Assembly (NCBI RefSeq): GCF_000423225.1
Contig: NZ_KE383991.1
Span: 1,188,217 to 1,252,216 of the forward strand
DNA from: Kaistia adipata DSM 17808
GTDB taxonomy: Bacteria > Pseudomonadota > Alphaproteobacteria > Rhizobiales > Kaistiaceae
Reading direction: 5' to 3'
DNA: 64,000 nucleotides
Of the stretch, positions 26,501-35,289 are shown piece after piece. A program made the translations under genes and the position numbers. The notes beneath the pieces were generated by a model. It saw nothing but the letters and a program-made list of their open reading frames with translations, was not told where the DNA came from and searched no databases. How positions within the stretch are numbered: the stretch's first letter is position 1; the number at the start of each line of letters is the position of its first letter.

Positions 26501-28021
26501 CTAGCTCGACGGGAGGCCACGGAGCCTGTCATTGGTTATTGCGTCGCCCGTCAGTTCGCGGGCGATCGTGCCATTCTCGAAAATGCAGACCCGGTCGACG
26601 GCGCGGGTGATCTCGTCCGTATCCGTCGACACGATGATCACCGCCACGCCGGTCCGGCTCAGTTCGTCGACGATGCGCAGCACGTCCTGCTTGACGCCGA
26701 CATCGATGCCGCGCGTCGGCTCGTCGAGGATCAGCAGTCGCGGCTTGGTCGCCAGAACGCGGCCGAGGCAGACCTTCTGCTGGTTGCCGCCGGAGAGCGT
26801 GTCGACCGCGACGGCGGGTGACGGCGCCTTGATGCCCATGGCGGCGAAATAGCGTTCCGAAAGCGCCAGTTCGGCGTCCTTGCTCAGGAAGCCGGAACGG
26901 GCGACGGCATCGAGCGACGAGAGCGAGATGTTGGCGCCGATCGACATCTGGCCGATCGCGCCATCGCGGCGGCGATCGTCGGAGAGGAAGGCGATGCCCG
27001 AGGCGAACGCGTCGCGCGGCGAGGCCGGCAGCGCCTGCGGCGCGGCGCCGTCGGCGAAGCGGATGGTCCCGGATTCGACCGGCACCAGCCCGAAGATGCA
27101 GCGCGCCAGTTCCTTGGCGCCGGCGCCGGGCAGGCCGGTGAAGCCGACCACCTCGCCGGGCCGGAGGTCGAGCGCCGGCACGCGCACGCCGGAGCCGGCG
27201 ATGTCGCGCAGCTCGACGGCGGGCGCATCGGCCGGGAAGCTCCGCCGCTCGCGCTGGAACAGCACGAGCCCGCGCCCCAGCACCAGTTCGGACAATTGCG
27301 CCGAACTCAGGCTGCCGACATCCTCCGAGCCGCCAGCGAGCGCGCCGTCGCGCAGCACCGAGACGGCGTCGCAGATGTCGAGGATCTCGTCATTGTAGTG
27401 CGAGATGAAGATGAAGGTGACGCCGTCGGCCTTCAGCCGGCGCATGAAATCGAAGAGCTGGACGCGGTCCTCGACGGTCAGCGCGGCCGTCGGCTCGTCG
27501 AGGATGATGACCTTGCCGCCGCTGAACATGGCGCGCAGGATATTGAGCTTGCGCCGCGCAACAGCGTCGAGCGCGCCGGCGCGCATCGCGCCATCGATGC
27601 CGGTACCTTCCAGCATGCGGGCGGCGTCGGCCTTGAGCTTGCGCCAGTTCACGAAGCCGAAGCGGCGGGGCCAGATGCCCAGCATCAGGTTCTCGGCCGC
27701 GCTCAGGTGATCGATGATCATCGGCTCCTGGGTGACCAGGAAGACCCCCGCCTCCTCCATCTTCTGGACGTCGGAATGGGCAAGCGGCTCGCCGTTCAGA
27801 TAGATCGTGCCCGAGCTCGGCTGGCGCTGCCCGGAAATCAGGCCGACCAGCGTGCTCTTGCCGGCGCCGTTCTCGCCGAGCAGGCCATGGATGGTTCCGC
27901 GCCGGATGGCGAGGCTGACATCACGCAGCGCGATCGCGCCGCCATAGACCTTGCCGAGATTCTCCACCCGGAGGACGTAGTCGTCCGCGGCCTGCGATCC
28001 GGCTGTCATCGGCACCGTCAC
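26501..28021 (-). CDS. Ribose-type sugar ABC transporter ATPase (RbsA/MglA-like)
   Basis: ATPase of about 506 residues with two nucleotide-binding domains in tandem. The first has Walker A GENGAGKST and ILDEPTAALT. The second has a degenerate Walker A (GLPGAGAKEL) but a good signature, LSGGNQQKVCLG, and LLILDEPTRGIDVG; this asymmetry is usual for the family. I prefer GTG 28021 because AGGAG lies 6 bases upstream; ATG 28009 would shorten it by four residues. It lies between the binding-protein and permease genes. Confidence 0.9.
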   Translation of the reverse strand: MTVPMTAGSQAADDYVLRVENLGKVYGGAIALRDVSLAIRRGTIHGLLGENGAGKSTLVGLISGQRQPSSGTIYLNGEPLAHSDVQKMEEAGVFLVTQEPMIIDHLSAAENLMLGIWPRRFGFVNWRKLKADAARMLEGTGIDGAMRAGALDAVARRKLNILRAMFSGGKVIILDEPTAALTVEDRVQLFDFMRRLKADGVTFIFISHYNDEILDICDAVSVLRDGALAGGSEDVGSLSSAQLSELVLGRGLVLFQRERRSFPADAPAVELRDIAGSGVRVPALDLRPGEVVGFTGLPGAGAKELARCIFGLVPVESGTIRFADGAAPQALPASPRDAFASGIAFLSDDRRRDGAIGQMSIGANISLSSLDAVARSGFLSKDAELALSERYFAAMGIKAPSPAVAVDTLSGGNQQKVCLGRVLATKPRLLILDEPTRGIDVGVKQDVLRIVDELSRTGVAVIIVSTDTDEITRAVDRVCIFENGTIARELTGDAITNDRLRGLPSS

Positions 28022-28077
28022 GCGCGTCTCCTGTCTTGATCGGATCCTCCGCGCCTCGGCGCGGCGCGGCATCGGGC

Positions 28078-28105
28078 GGCGTCGCACCCGGAAGGGCGCG
28101 ACGCC
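28078..28105 (-). other. Stem-loop between sugar-binding-protein and ATPase genes
   Basis: Arms GGCGTCGC and GCGACGCC, extended inward by CCC/GGG after one mismatch, closing on a GGAA tetraloop. It lies 8 bp past the binding-protein stop and fits an mRNA stabiliser that raises binding-protein yield. Confidence 0.55.
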
Positions 28106-28113
28106 AGCTTTGC

Positions 28114-29199
28114 CTAGGTGTAGGGGATCTTCCAGTCGATTTCCGCGATCGCGCCCCAATGGCGCGGATCGGCGGCGTTGGACTGGTCAATCACGAAGGG
28201 CGGAATGATGAGCGTCGGACCGGTCTTGCCGGCGACGATCTCGCCCTTTTCCCAGAAGTACTTCTTGTTCTCGTAGGGGCCGATCGGCACCGGCTGGCCC
28301 TTCATCGCGTAGGTGCCGAGCATCTCGACCGCGATCTGGCCATAGGCGATCGGATCCTGCGAGACGCAGGCGTCCATGTAGCCGTCCTGGATCCACTTCA
28401 GCGCGACCGGCTCGCCGTCGATGTTGACGAAGATGACGTGGCCTTCCTCGCCGACCTTCTTCCAGCGGCCCTTCTGCTGCAGCGCCGTGACGATGCCGCG
28501 CGAGGGCGAGTCGGACGGGGCGTGAACGGCGTCGAGATCGGGGAATTCCGACAGGGTCGACAGCGTCACCGCCAGCATCTGGTCGAGCGCGCCCTCGGTC
28601 GGGCGGGCCAGGTACTTGATCTCCGGATACTTGGCGAACTCGGCGTCCATGCCTTCCTTGCGCAGGCGCCAGGCGACGCTCTGCAGCGCGCCGAAGCAGT
28701 TCAGCACCGTACCCTTCGGGCTGCCATACTTGGCGGTCAGGCGCTTGATGATCTCCTGCGCCGCCATCTGGCCGCCGATGTAGTTGTCGAAGGAAACGGT
28801 GATGGCGACGTCGCCGCCATCGGCCGGCGTGTCGATGATGCCGACCGGAATGCCCTTCTGGTTGTAGCGGCGGATCGCGCTGACGATCGCCTGGCTGTCG
28901 ATCGGGTCGCTGATGATTGCGGAGGGGTCGGAGAGCATCAGGCTCTGCCACTGCTCCAGCTGGCGCGTATTGTCGAAATTGGCGTTGGTTGCCTGGAACT
29001 CCCAGGAATTCGCCTGTACAGCGCGCTTCACTGCTTCTTCCTGGATGACGAAGAAGTAGTAATCGAGGCTCTTGTTACTGTAGGGCACGAAGACGCGGTC
29101 GGCCGCCATGGCGGCGCCGCCGCCCAACATCGTGCCGACACCGAGCGCCGCGCCGGCCTTGAGCAGGCCGCGGCGGCTGAGATTGTTCACACTGGTCAC
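28114..29199 (-). CDS. Sugar ABC transporter substrate-binding protein, Tat signal
   Basis: Periplasmic sugar-binding protein of the peripla_BP_4 family, 361 residues. The N-terminus carries a twin-arginine motif (SRRGLLKAG) and a hydrophobic stretch ending at AAMAAD, so it is probably exported folded. Ligand-domain blocks include SDPSAIISDPIDSQAIVSAI and TPADGGDVAITVSFDN. Start is GTG 29199 with GGGAGG 5 bases upstream. First gene of the operon; its promoter region holds two RpiR-type sites (29253-29267 and 29449-29463). Confidence 0.9.
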   Translation of the reverse strand: MTSVNNLSRRGLLKAGAALGVGTMLGGGAAMAADRVFVPYSNKSLDYYFFVIQEEAVKRAVQANSWEFQATNANFDNTRQLEQWQSLMLSDPSAIISDPIDSQAIVSAIRRYNQKGIPVGIIDTPADGGDVAITVSFDNYIGGQMAAQEIIKRLTAKYGSPKGTVLNCFGALQSVAWRLRKEGMDAEFAKYPEIKYLARPTEGALDQMLAVTLSTLSEFPDLDAVHAPSDSPSRGIVTALQQKGRWKKVGEEGHVIFVNIDGEPVALKWIQDGYMDACVSQDPIAYGQIAVEMLGTYAMKGQPVPIGPYENKKYFWEKGEIVAGKTGPTLIIPPFVIDQSNAADPRHWGAIAEIDWKIPYT

Positions 29200-29252
29200 T
29201 TGATCCTCCCAATTCCCATTCGGCTCCCGTGTCCCTGCCGATTGGAATGCAA

Positions 29253-29267
29253 TCTAGTTTCACTACA
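29253..29267. promoter_or_regulatory. RpiR-type site A over the promoter of the first sugar ABC operon
   Basis: CTAGTTTCACTACAT, with the palindromic core TAGT-TTC-ACTA at 29255-29265. On the minus strand a perfect TTGACA lies at 29284-29279 and the site falls where the -10 should be, so binding would block transcription. Related to sites at 29449, 34810 and 35001. Confidence 0.55.
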
Positions 29268-29448
29268 TCGGCATCGACTGTCAATGCCACGCCGCCGGTC
29301 ATTCCTGGCCCGACTGCTCGTAAAACACACAGAATTCATGAATAGCCGACGTTCGAACCAAGAATTAATTCAAATATCGGCAGCTCCCGCCCCGCTCGCG
29401 GCGGGACGGATGAAACGGCACGGCGATACCTCCCGCCGGCCGGAATGT

Positions 29449-29463
29449 TTGTTTTACTACATC
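29449..29463. promoter_or_regulatory. RpiR-type site B
   Basis: TTGTTTTACTACATC at the end of rpiA. It shares GTTT-Y-ACTACATC with site A. Lying about 190 bp upstream of site A, it could act by looping, or be a chance partial match. Confidence 0.4.
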
Positions 29464-30166
29464 ACCGCATGGCGACATAGGCGGTGCCGTCGAAGCAGCC
29501 CACCACCATGCCCTGCGACTCGCGCGTGAACAGGCCGTTCTCGACCACGCCCGGGATGCGATTGAGCTCGATCTCGAGCGATTCCGGAGCGGGAATGGCA
29601 ACGCAGCGGCAATCGAGGATGAAGTTGCCGGAATCGGTGACGATCGGCTGGCCGTCATGCATCCGGCGAGTGATCACCGCACCCTCGATGCCCTGCTCTA
29701 CGAGCAGGCCGGCGACCATCCGCTCGGTCTGCTTCCAGGCGAACTGCACCACTTCGATCGGCAGCGGAAAGCCGCCGAGCTGATCGACGATCTTGGTCTC
29801 GTCGCAGACGGTGATCATCCGCTTCGAAGCATGGGCGACGATCTTCTCCCAGAGCAGGCAGGCGCCGCCGCCCTTGATCATGCGGAACTGGCGGTCGATC
29901 TCGTCCGGACCGTCGACGGTCAGGTCGATCTCGCCGATCTCGTTCGGATCGGTGATCTTGATGCCGACCTCGCGGGCGACGTCGTTGGTGGCGCGCGACG
30001 TCGTCGTGCAGGTGACGCGCAGCCCCTCTGCGACATGCTTGCCAAGCTCGCGCACGAAGAAGTGGGAGGTGGTGCCGGAGCCGAGGCCGAGCTTCATGCC
30101 GTCGCGCACGAACTCCTCGATCACGCGGCGGCCGGCAAGCTTCTTGGCTTCATTCTGGGCGGTCAT
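29462..30166 (-). CDS. rpiA: Ribose-5-phosphate isomerase A
   Basis: Cytosolic enzyme of 234 residues interconverting ribose-5-phosphate and ribulose-5-phosphate. Signature blocks are LGLGSGTTSHFFVRELG near residue 33, DLTVDGPDEIDRQFRMIKGGG, and WEKIVAHASK. Start is ATG 30166. It is the last gene of a six-gene series (ALDH, xylulokinase, HAD, RpiR, rpiA) on the minus strand. Its presence points to pentose phosphate as the product of this catabolic region. Confidence 0.95.
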   Translation of the reverse strand: MTAQNEAKKLAGRRVIEEFVRDGMKLGLGSGTTSHFFVRELGKHVAEGLRVTCTTTSRATNDVAREVGIKITDPNEIGEIDLTVDGPDEIDRQFRMIKGGGACLLWEKIVAHASKRMITVCDETKIVDQLGGFPLPIEVVQFAWKQTERMVAGLLVEQGIEGAVITRRMHDGQPIVTDSGNFILDCRCVAIPAPESLEIELNRIPGVVENGLFTRESQGMVVGCFDGTAYVAMR

Positions 30167-30197
30167 TGCATGTCCTCGAAACGCGGGAAAAAGGGCA

Positions 30198-31040
30198 TCA
30201 GATCTTGTCGGTCTGCCAGGAATCGAGCGCCGGCAGCTGGTCCGGGAACTCGCTGCCGCTGGTGACGGCGATCGAGGTCACCAGCATGTTGATCACCAGA
30301 TGGTGGTTGAGGCGCGAGGCGAGCGGCGTCAGCAGTTCGGTGCGGTCATAAGGCGTCACGGCGATCAGCACGTCGGAGACGCGGGCGAGCGGGCTGTCGG
30401 CGGCGGTGATCGAGACGACGCGGGCGCCGCCCGAGCGGGCGGCGATGGCGAGCTCGATCATCTGCTTGGTGTGGCCAGACTGCGAGAAGATCAGCGCCAC
30501 CTCGTTGGGGCGCGAGGCCTCCGCGTGCAGCCATTGCTTCTTGCGGCCGATGACTGCCGCGCAGCGCATGCCGAGGCGCTGGAACTTGTGCTCGGCGTCG
30601 ATCGCCGTCACCTCGGAAATGCCGGTCGCGTAGATGCCGATCCAGCTCGCCTCCTGCAGCAGCTTGGCGCCCTCCTCGATCTGCTGCGGCAGCAGATCCT
30701 CGAGCGCCCGCTGGATGGCGTTCAGCGAGTTGCGCGCCGTCTTGCGGACGATGCTCTCGATCGAGTCGCCCGGCACGATCTGCTCATAGGCAAAGGGCGC
30801 CGAGGGAACGAGGCTCTGCGCCAGATTGAGCTTGAAGTCCTGGTAGCCCTCGAAGCCGAAGCGCCGGCAGAAGCGCATCACGGTGGGGTCGCTGACATCG
30901 CACTCCTGCGACAGCCGCGCCATGCTCATGTGGATGACCTTGCCGGGATGGGCCTTGACGAAGTCGCCGAGCCGCTGCTCGGCCGGCCCCATCCGGTCAT
31001 GTTCCTGGAGAATGCGCTGCAGCAGGCTGTTGGTCGACAT
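30198..31040 (-). CDS. MurR/RpiR family regulator with SIS domain
   Basis: Regulator of 280 residues. The N-terminal HTH_6 domain contains MARLSQECDVSDPTVMRFCRRFGFEGY, and a SIS sugar-phosphate-binding domain follows from about residue 130 (WIGIYATGISEVTAIDAEHKF). Proteins of this group sense phosphorylated sugars. The gene lies inside the pentose operon, between the HAD phosphatase (2-base gap) and rpiA. The TAGT-N3-ACTA sites near the two transporter promoters resemble sites of the HexR branch of this family and are the likely targets. Confidence 0.9.
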   Translation of the reverse strand: MSTNSLLQRILQEHDRMGPAEQRLGDFVKAHPGKVIHMSMARLSQECDVSDPTVMRFCRRFGFEGYQDFKLNLAQSLVPSAPFAYEQIVPGDSIESIVRKTARNSLNAIQRALEDLLPQQIEEGAKLLQEASWIGIYATGISEVTAIDAEHKFQRLGMRCAAVIGRKKQWLHAEASRPNEVALIFSQSGHTKQMIELAIAARSGGARVVSITAADSPLARVSDVLIAVTPYDRTELLTPLASRLNHHLVINMLVTSIAVTSGSEFPDQLPALDSWQTDKI

Positions 31041-31041
31041 G

Positions 31042-31722
31042 TCAGCTTTCCTGGTGGATCCGCCGATATGCCAGCAGGTCGGCGAGCCGGGTCAAGCGCT
31101 GTTCGGGCGCCGCCGGCACCAACGAGCCGCCGCCCCAGGGCACGACGAAGAACGGCGCCCCGGCGCCGACCGCTGTCGCCTGATCGACCGTCGTGTCGCC
31201 GACATAGGCCCAGTCGCCTTCGGCGAGCCCCATTTGCCGCGCGACGGCCAGGAGATGCCCCGGATCGGGCTTGCAGGCCGGCACGGCGTCGGCGCCGAGC
31301 ACGGCGTCGAACAGCGGCGCGATGCCGAGAAGGCCGAGAATCCGGAGCGTCAGCTCATGCGGCTTGTTGGTGCAGATGCCGAGCCGGAAGCCGGCGTCGC
31401 GGAGCGCCGCCAGATCCTCGCGGACATGAGGATAGAATTTCGTCAGCCTTGCCGGCGCCTCGGCGTAGTTGGCGAGATAGGCGGCATGGGCCGCCGTCAC
31501 CGTCGCGTCGTCGCTGGGCAGGCCGAGTTCGACGAACATGTCGAGCAGCAGCCGGCGCGGGCCATTGCCGATGAAGCGCTCGACGAAGGCGGTCTCCTGC
31601 GTCGGCCAGCCCTGCGCCGCGAGATAGGCGTTCACGGCGGCGGCGATGTCGGGCGCGCTGTCGATCAGCGTGCCGTCGAGATCGAAGATGAGCGCCCTGT
31701 AGACGGGCGGCGAATTCGTCAT
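31042..31722 (-). CDS. HAD family phosphatase (phosphoglycolate phosphatase-like)
   Basis: Haloacid-dehalogenase-type hydrolase of 226 residues. Motif I is FDLDGTLIDSAPDIA with the nucleophilic aspartate, motif II falls in GICTNKP, and motif IV in YVGDTTVD. The helical cap between motifs I and II is of the Gph type. Start is ATG 31722, with AAGAGG upstream. Located between xylulokinase and the RpiR regulator, it could remove phosphate from a sugar phosphate or from phosphoglycolate formed in the pathway. Confidence 0.88.
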   Translation of the reverse strand: MTNSPPVYRALIFDLDGTLIDSAPDIAAAVNAYLAAQGWPTQETAFVERFIGNGPRRLLLDMFVELGLPSDDATVTAAHAAYLANYAEAPARLTKFYPHVREDLAALRDAGFRLGICTNKPHELTLRILGLLGIAPLFDAVLGADAVPACKPDPGHLLAVARQMGLAEGDWAYVGDTTVDQATAVGAGAPFFVVPWGGGSLVPAAPEQRLTRLADLLAYRRIHQES

Positions 31723-31741
31723 GTCGGCCTCTTTGCCGCTG

Positions 31742-33265
31742 TCACCGATCGAGCGCCGCATCCGAGATCGCCGCGAAGCTCTGCGACAATGCCGGATAGA
31801 GGCCCTCGAAGATTGCAAATGCCTGGCGGAGCGTTTCGCCGGCGGCGGCATCCGGCGCCTGCCGGGTCAACGGCTTGCAGACCAGCGCCGCCGACCGCGC
31901 ATCCGGCCAAACACCGATGCCGACGCCGGCGACCAGCGCCGCGCCGAACGCGCCGCCCTCGGCCGCACCCTCGGTCGTCACCACCTCGCAGTCGAACAGG
32001 TCGGCCTGCATCTGACGCCAGAGCGCCGAGCGCGCGCCACCGCCCGATGCCTTGATCACGCTGTGCCGCAGGCCGGCCTTCTGCATCAGGCCGTGAATGT
32101 CGCGCAGCGCATGGGTGACGCCCTCCATGACGCCGCGCGCCATGTCGCCGGGATCGTGCCGGGCGGTCAGGCCGACGAAAGCGCCGCGCGCCAAGGGATC
32201 GGGATGCGGGCAGCGTTCGCCATAGAGGTACGGCACGAAAAACAGCCCCTTCGCCCCGGCCGGGCTCCGCTCCGCCCGCGCCACGATCTCGTCGAAGGAG
32301 AGCGCGCCGGCATCGCGCGAAAAACCGGCCACGAGATCGCGGAACCACGACATCGCGCCGCCGGCATTGAGCGAGACGCCCATGCAGTGCCAGCTCTCCG
32401 GCGCCACGTTGCAGAACACCTGCAGCCGACCGTCCGGATTGTCCATCGGCGTTTCGAGCGCGCTGGCGACGATGCCGGCGGTGCCGATCGTCGTCTGCAG
32501 CTCGCCAGGCCGCATCACGCCGGAGCCGAGCGTCTGGATCACGCTGTCGCCACCGCCGCCGACGACGGGCACGCCCTCCGGCAGGCCGAAGAGTTCCGCG
32601 CCCACGCGGCTGATCCGGCCGGTGACGACCTGCGATTCATTGCAGTCGGGCAAGAGCGCCGGATCGATGTCGAGCCGCTCGAGCAGCGGCGCCGACCAGG
32701 CCCGCTTGCGGACATCGAACAGGCCGGTGCCGGACGCATCCGAGACCTCGGTGGCGAGCTCGCCCGTCAGCACCAGGCGCAGATAGTCCTTCGGGTTGAG
32801 GATATGGCGGACGCGGCCGTAGAGGTCCGGCTCGTGATTGCGCATCCAGAGGATCTTGCCGCCGGTATAGCCGACCAGCATGCGGTTGTTGGTGAGCCGC
32901 AGCAGCCCCTCCAGCCCGCCGGCCCGCTCGGTGATCTCGGCGCATTCGGCGCCGTTGCGCTGATCGTTCCAGAGCAGCGCCGGCCGCAGCACGCGATGCG
33001 CCTCGTCGAGCGGCGTCAGGCCGTGCATCTGGCCGGAGAGGCCGATCGCCGCCAGCTCGACATCCGGCCGTGCGGCCAGGACGCCGGCGACGGCCTGCCG
33101 CGCGCCCTCGATCCAGAGCGCCGGATCCTGCTCGGTCCAGCCGGGCCGCGGCTGCGCCAGGCCATAGGTCGCGGTGTGGCTGGCCAGCACGGCGCCGGCC
33201 GCGTCGATCAGCAGCGCCTTGCAGCCGGAGGTGCCGATATCGATCCCGAGAAGGGCGAGTGCCAT
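31742..33265 (-). CDS. xylB: Xylulokinase
   Basis: FGGY-family kinase of 507 residues. The N-terminal phosphate-binding block GIDIGTSGCKALLID, the xylulokinase-type GLSGQMHGLTPLD and ALLWNDQR, and the C-terminal ASGGGARSALWRQMQADLF are all present. It should phosphorylate D-xylulose or a close ketose using ATP, feeding xylulose-5-phosphate to the pentose phosphate pathway together with RpiA. Start is ATG 33265, 3 bp after the aldehyde dehydrogenase stop. No xylose isomerase is nearby, so the ketose may come from a polyol through the SDR at 40088. Confidence 0.92.
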   Translation of the reverse strand: MALALLGIDIGTSGCKALLIDAAGAVLASHTATYGLAQPRPGWTEQDPALWIEGARQAVAGVLAARPDVELAAIGLSGQMHGLTPLDEAHRVLRPALLWNDQRNGAECAEITERAGGLEGLLRLTNNRMLVGYTGGKILWMRNHEPDLYGRVRHILNPKDYLRLVLTGELATEVSDASGTGLFDVRKRAWSAPLLERLDIDPALLPDCNESQVVTGRISRVGAELFGLPEGVPVVGGGGDSVIQTLGSGVMRPGELQTTIGTAGIVASALETPMDNPDGRLQVFCNVAPESWHCMGVSLNAGGAMSWFRDLVAGFSRDAGALSFDEIVARAERSPAGAKGLFFVPYLYGERCPHPDPLARGAFVGLTARHDPGDMARGVMEGVTHALRDIHGLMQKAGLRHSVIKASGGGARSALWRQMQADLFDCEVVTTEGAAEGGAFGAALVAGVGIGVWPDARSAALVCKPLTRQAPDAAAGETLRQAFAIFEGLYPALSQSFAAISDAALDR

Positions 33266-33268
33266 GGC

Positions 33269-34741
33269 CTAGCGCCCCTTGGGATCGTCGGTGCGGACGC
33301 GGATATGCTTGAAGTTCATGTACTCCAGCATGCCCTCGCGGCCGTGCTCGTAGCCGACGCCGCTCTGCTTGCGGCCGCCATAGGGCGCGTTCATCACGCC
33401 GGCATCGACATTGTTGACGGCGACATTGCCGTAGTCGAGGCGCGTCGTCAGGTAGCGCACCTCGTCCATGTCCTTGGCGTAGACATAGGAGGCGAGACCA
33501 TAGGGCGTGTCGTTGGCGTGGGTGATCGCCTCGTCGAGCCCGTCGAACGGCATCACGCCGATCAGTGGCCCGAACGTCTCCTCGGTCATCACCTTCATGG
33601 CATGCGTGCAATCCGCGACCACCGTCGGCCGGAAGAAATGGCCGCGCGCGAACGCCTCGCCTTCCGGCGCCGCGCCGCCGGCCACCAGCCTGGCGCCCTT
33701 GGCGAGCGCATCGGCGAGATGCTCGCGCGTCTTGGCGAGCGGAGCGGCCGACGCCATGGCGCCGAGATCGGCGTCCGGCTTGTCGATGCCGTTGCCGATG
33801 GTCAGCGCCTCGGCCGCGACCTTCAGCTTGGCGAGGAAGGCGTCGTAGAGCGGACGGGCGACATAGACGCGGTTAATGGCGATGCAGATCTGGCCCATGT
33901 TGCGGAAGGAGCGCCGCGCCGCGCCCTTCACCGCCGCGTCGAGATCGGCCGAGGCGGTGACGATCAGCGGGCAGTTGCCGCCGAGCTCAAGCGACATGCG
34001 CTTCACCGTGGTGGCCGATTGCTGGATCTGCAGGCCGACCTTGCTGGAGCCGGTAAAGGCGATCTTGTCGACGCCGGGGTGCTCGACCAGCGCCTGGCCG
34101 ACGACCGAGCCGGGGCCGGTGACGACATTGACGACGCCGGCCGGAATGCCGGCCTCCTCGACCTTCTGGGCGGTCGCCAGCGCCGTGAACGGCGTCAGAT
34201 CGGCCGGCTTGATGACGATGGTGCAGCCGGCGGCGATCGAGGCGCACAGCTTCCAGCCGACCAGTTCGGCCGGATAGTTCCACGGCGTGATGGCGCCGAC
34301 GACGCCGATCGGCTCGCGGATCACCAGGCTCTGATGATCGTTGGTGTCGTTCGGGATGATCTCGCCATGCACGCGGACCGCTTCTTCCGCGTAGAAATGA
34401 CAGGCCTCGCCGAGCTTCAGGATCTCGCCACGCGCCTCATTGAGCGGCTTGCCCTGCTCGAGCGTCATGATCCGCGCCATGCGGTCGGCATCGGCCGCGA
34501 TCAGCGTGCCGAGGCGCTTCAGCGCCGCCGCCCGCTGGCGCGGCGCGAGGTCGGCCCAGCCCCGGAACGCCTTGCGGGCCGCGGCGACGGCGGCATTGAC
34601 CTCGGCGGCGGTCGACGACGCGATATGGCCGACCACCTCGCCGGTCGCCGGGTTCTCGACCGGGATCCGCGCGCCCGCGCCATCCAGCCAGGCGCCGTCG
34701 ATGAACAGCCTACCGCTCAATTCCGAGATCATTCCATCCAT
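33269..34741 (-). CDS. NAD-dependent aldehyde dehydrogenase
   Basis: Aldehyde dehydrogenase of 490 residues. The cofactor block GAITPWNYPAELVGWKLC, catalytic glutamate in SLELGGNCP and catalytic cysteine in NMGQICIAINRVYV are present. Start may be ATG 34741 or ATG 34732; AGGGA suits the second slightly better. First gene of the operon with xylulokinase, HAD, RpiR and rpiA. Oxidation of a sugar-derived aldehyde such as glycolaldehyde is a reasonable guess. RpiR-type site C sits over its promoter. Confidence 0.9.
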   Translation of the reverse strand: MDGMISELSGRLFIDGAWLDGAGARIPVENPATGEVVGHIASSTAAEVNAAVAAARKAFRGWADLAPRQRAAALKRLGTLIAADADRMARIMTLEQGKPLNEARGEILKLGEACHFYAEEAVRVHGEIIPNDTNDHQSLVIREPIGVVGAITPWNYPAELVGWKLCASIAAGCTIVIKPADLTPFTALATAQKVEEAGIPAGVVNVVTGPGSVVGQALVEHPGVDKIAFTGSSKVGLQIQQSATTVKRMSLELGGNCPLIVTASADLDAAVKGAARRSFRNMGQICIAINRVYVARPLYDAFLAKLKVAAEALTIGNGIDKPDADLGAMASAAPLAKTREHLADALAKGARLVAGGAAPEGEAFARGHFFRPTVVADCTHAMKVMTEETFGPLIGVMPFDGLDEAITHANDTPYGLASYVYAKDMDEVRYLTTRLDYGNVAVNNVDAGVMNAPYGGRKQSGVGYEHGREGMLEYMNFKHIRVRTDDPKGR

Positions 34742-34809
34742 CCCTGCAGCCCGGCGACGTCGCAACACCCCGCCGGGTCCCTCGAAAGCTCGAACTGACG
34801 GGCAGGATA

Positions 34810-34822
34810 TAGCATTACTACA
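34810..34822. promoter_or_regulatory. RpiR-type site C at the ALDH operon promoter
   Basis: TAGCATTACTACA. It shares TAG-N4-ACTACA with site A. It overlaps the predicted minus-strand -10 of the aldehyde dehydrogenase/xylulokinase operon, about 70 bp before the start codon. Confidence 0.5.
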
Positions 34823-35000
34823 CAACCGCAAGAGAGCGTCCGACCGACCGCCTCCGGCCCCGAGGCTCGATGGATGTCGATCGATATCTCGCTGTATTCC
34901 CTTCGGAATCAGCACAAAGCCTACATCCATCGCGACGCGCATCCGATGCGCCCGCGATGGCGTCACAGCCGGAAACTCGACGGGATTTTCAACAGAAAAG

Positions 35001-35011
35001 TAGTTTTACTA
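35001..35011. promoter_or_regulatory. RpiR-type site D
   Basis: TAGTTTTACTA, one base different from the core of site A (TAGTTTCACTA). It lies 47 bp upstream of the -35 of the second sugar ABC operon. Confidence 0.5.
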
Positions 35012-35057
35012 TTTCCCGATCACGGCCGCTCCACAGCGACCCCCGGTGCACCGCCGA

Positions 35058-35093
35058 TTGACAGGAAAAAGGGTGCGTGCATAGCTATGCACG
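35058..35093 (+). promoter_or_regulatory. Sigma-70-type promoter with 18-bp palindromic operator
   Basis: TTGACA at 35058-35063, a 17-bp spacer, and ATAGCT at 35081-35086. A perfect palindrome, CGTGCATAGCTATGCACG (35076-35093), covers the -10. It should drive the binding-protein operon at 35290. The LacI-type regulator at 40966, at the end of this operon, is the likely ligand. Confidence 0.6.
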
Positions 35094-35289
35094 GCCAATA
35101 AACACAGCAGGTCGCTGCGGAAGGTCCGGAAACGGAACCGCCAGCTTGTTTCCGGCCGGACAGCGCGCCAACGCCGTCACGCCGGGGCGGATTTCAACAG
35201 GTGAGCACAGGGAAGACGGACGGACGGACGGCGACGACCTCGAGAACAGGCGCACCTCGGCCCGGGCGCTAAACAGGGAGGAGTGGTCA

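Larger units (their letters stand above)
34742..35289. promoter_or_regulatory. Divergent control region between ALDH operon and second sugar ABC operon
   Basis: 548 bp without a convincing gene. It contains site C (34810-34822) beside a minus-strand extended -10 (TGC then TATATC, 34811-34806), site D (35001-35011), and a plus-strand promoter with a palindrome (35058-35093). A leader of about 195 bases follows, holding a stem CCGGAAAC/GTTTCCGG at 35126-35155 and a short GGAC tandem repeat near 35215-35231. Confidence 0.6.

Noticed and set aside
31721-34798. 1025-codon plus-strand frame opposite xylB and the aldehyde dehydrogenase gene
   Set aside because: Antisense shadow running through two well-formed enzymes, with no domain or membrane pattern.
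34874-35101. 75-codon plus-strand frame in the divergent control region
   Set aside because: No ribosome-binding site, and it runs through site D, the promoter and the palindrome. The regulatory reading is stronger.
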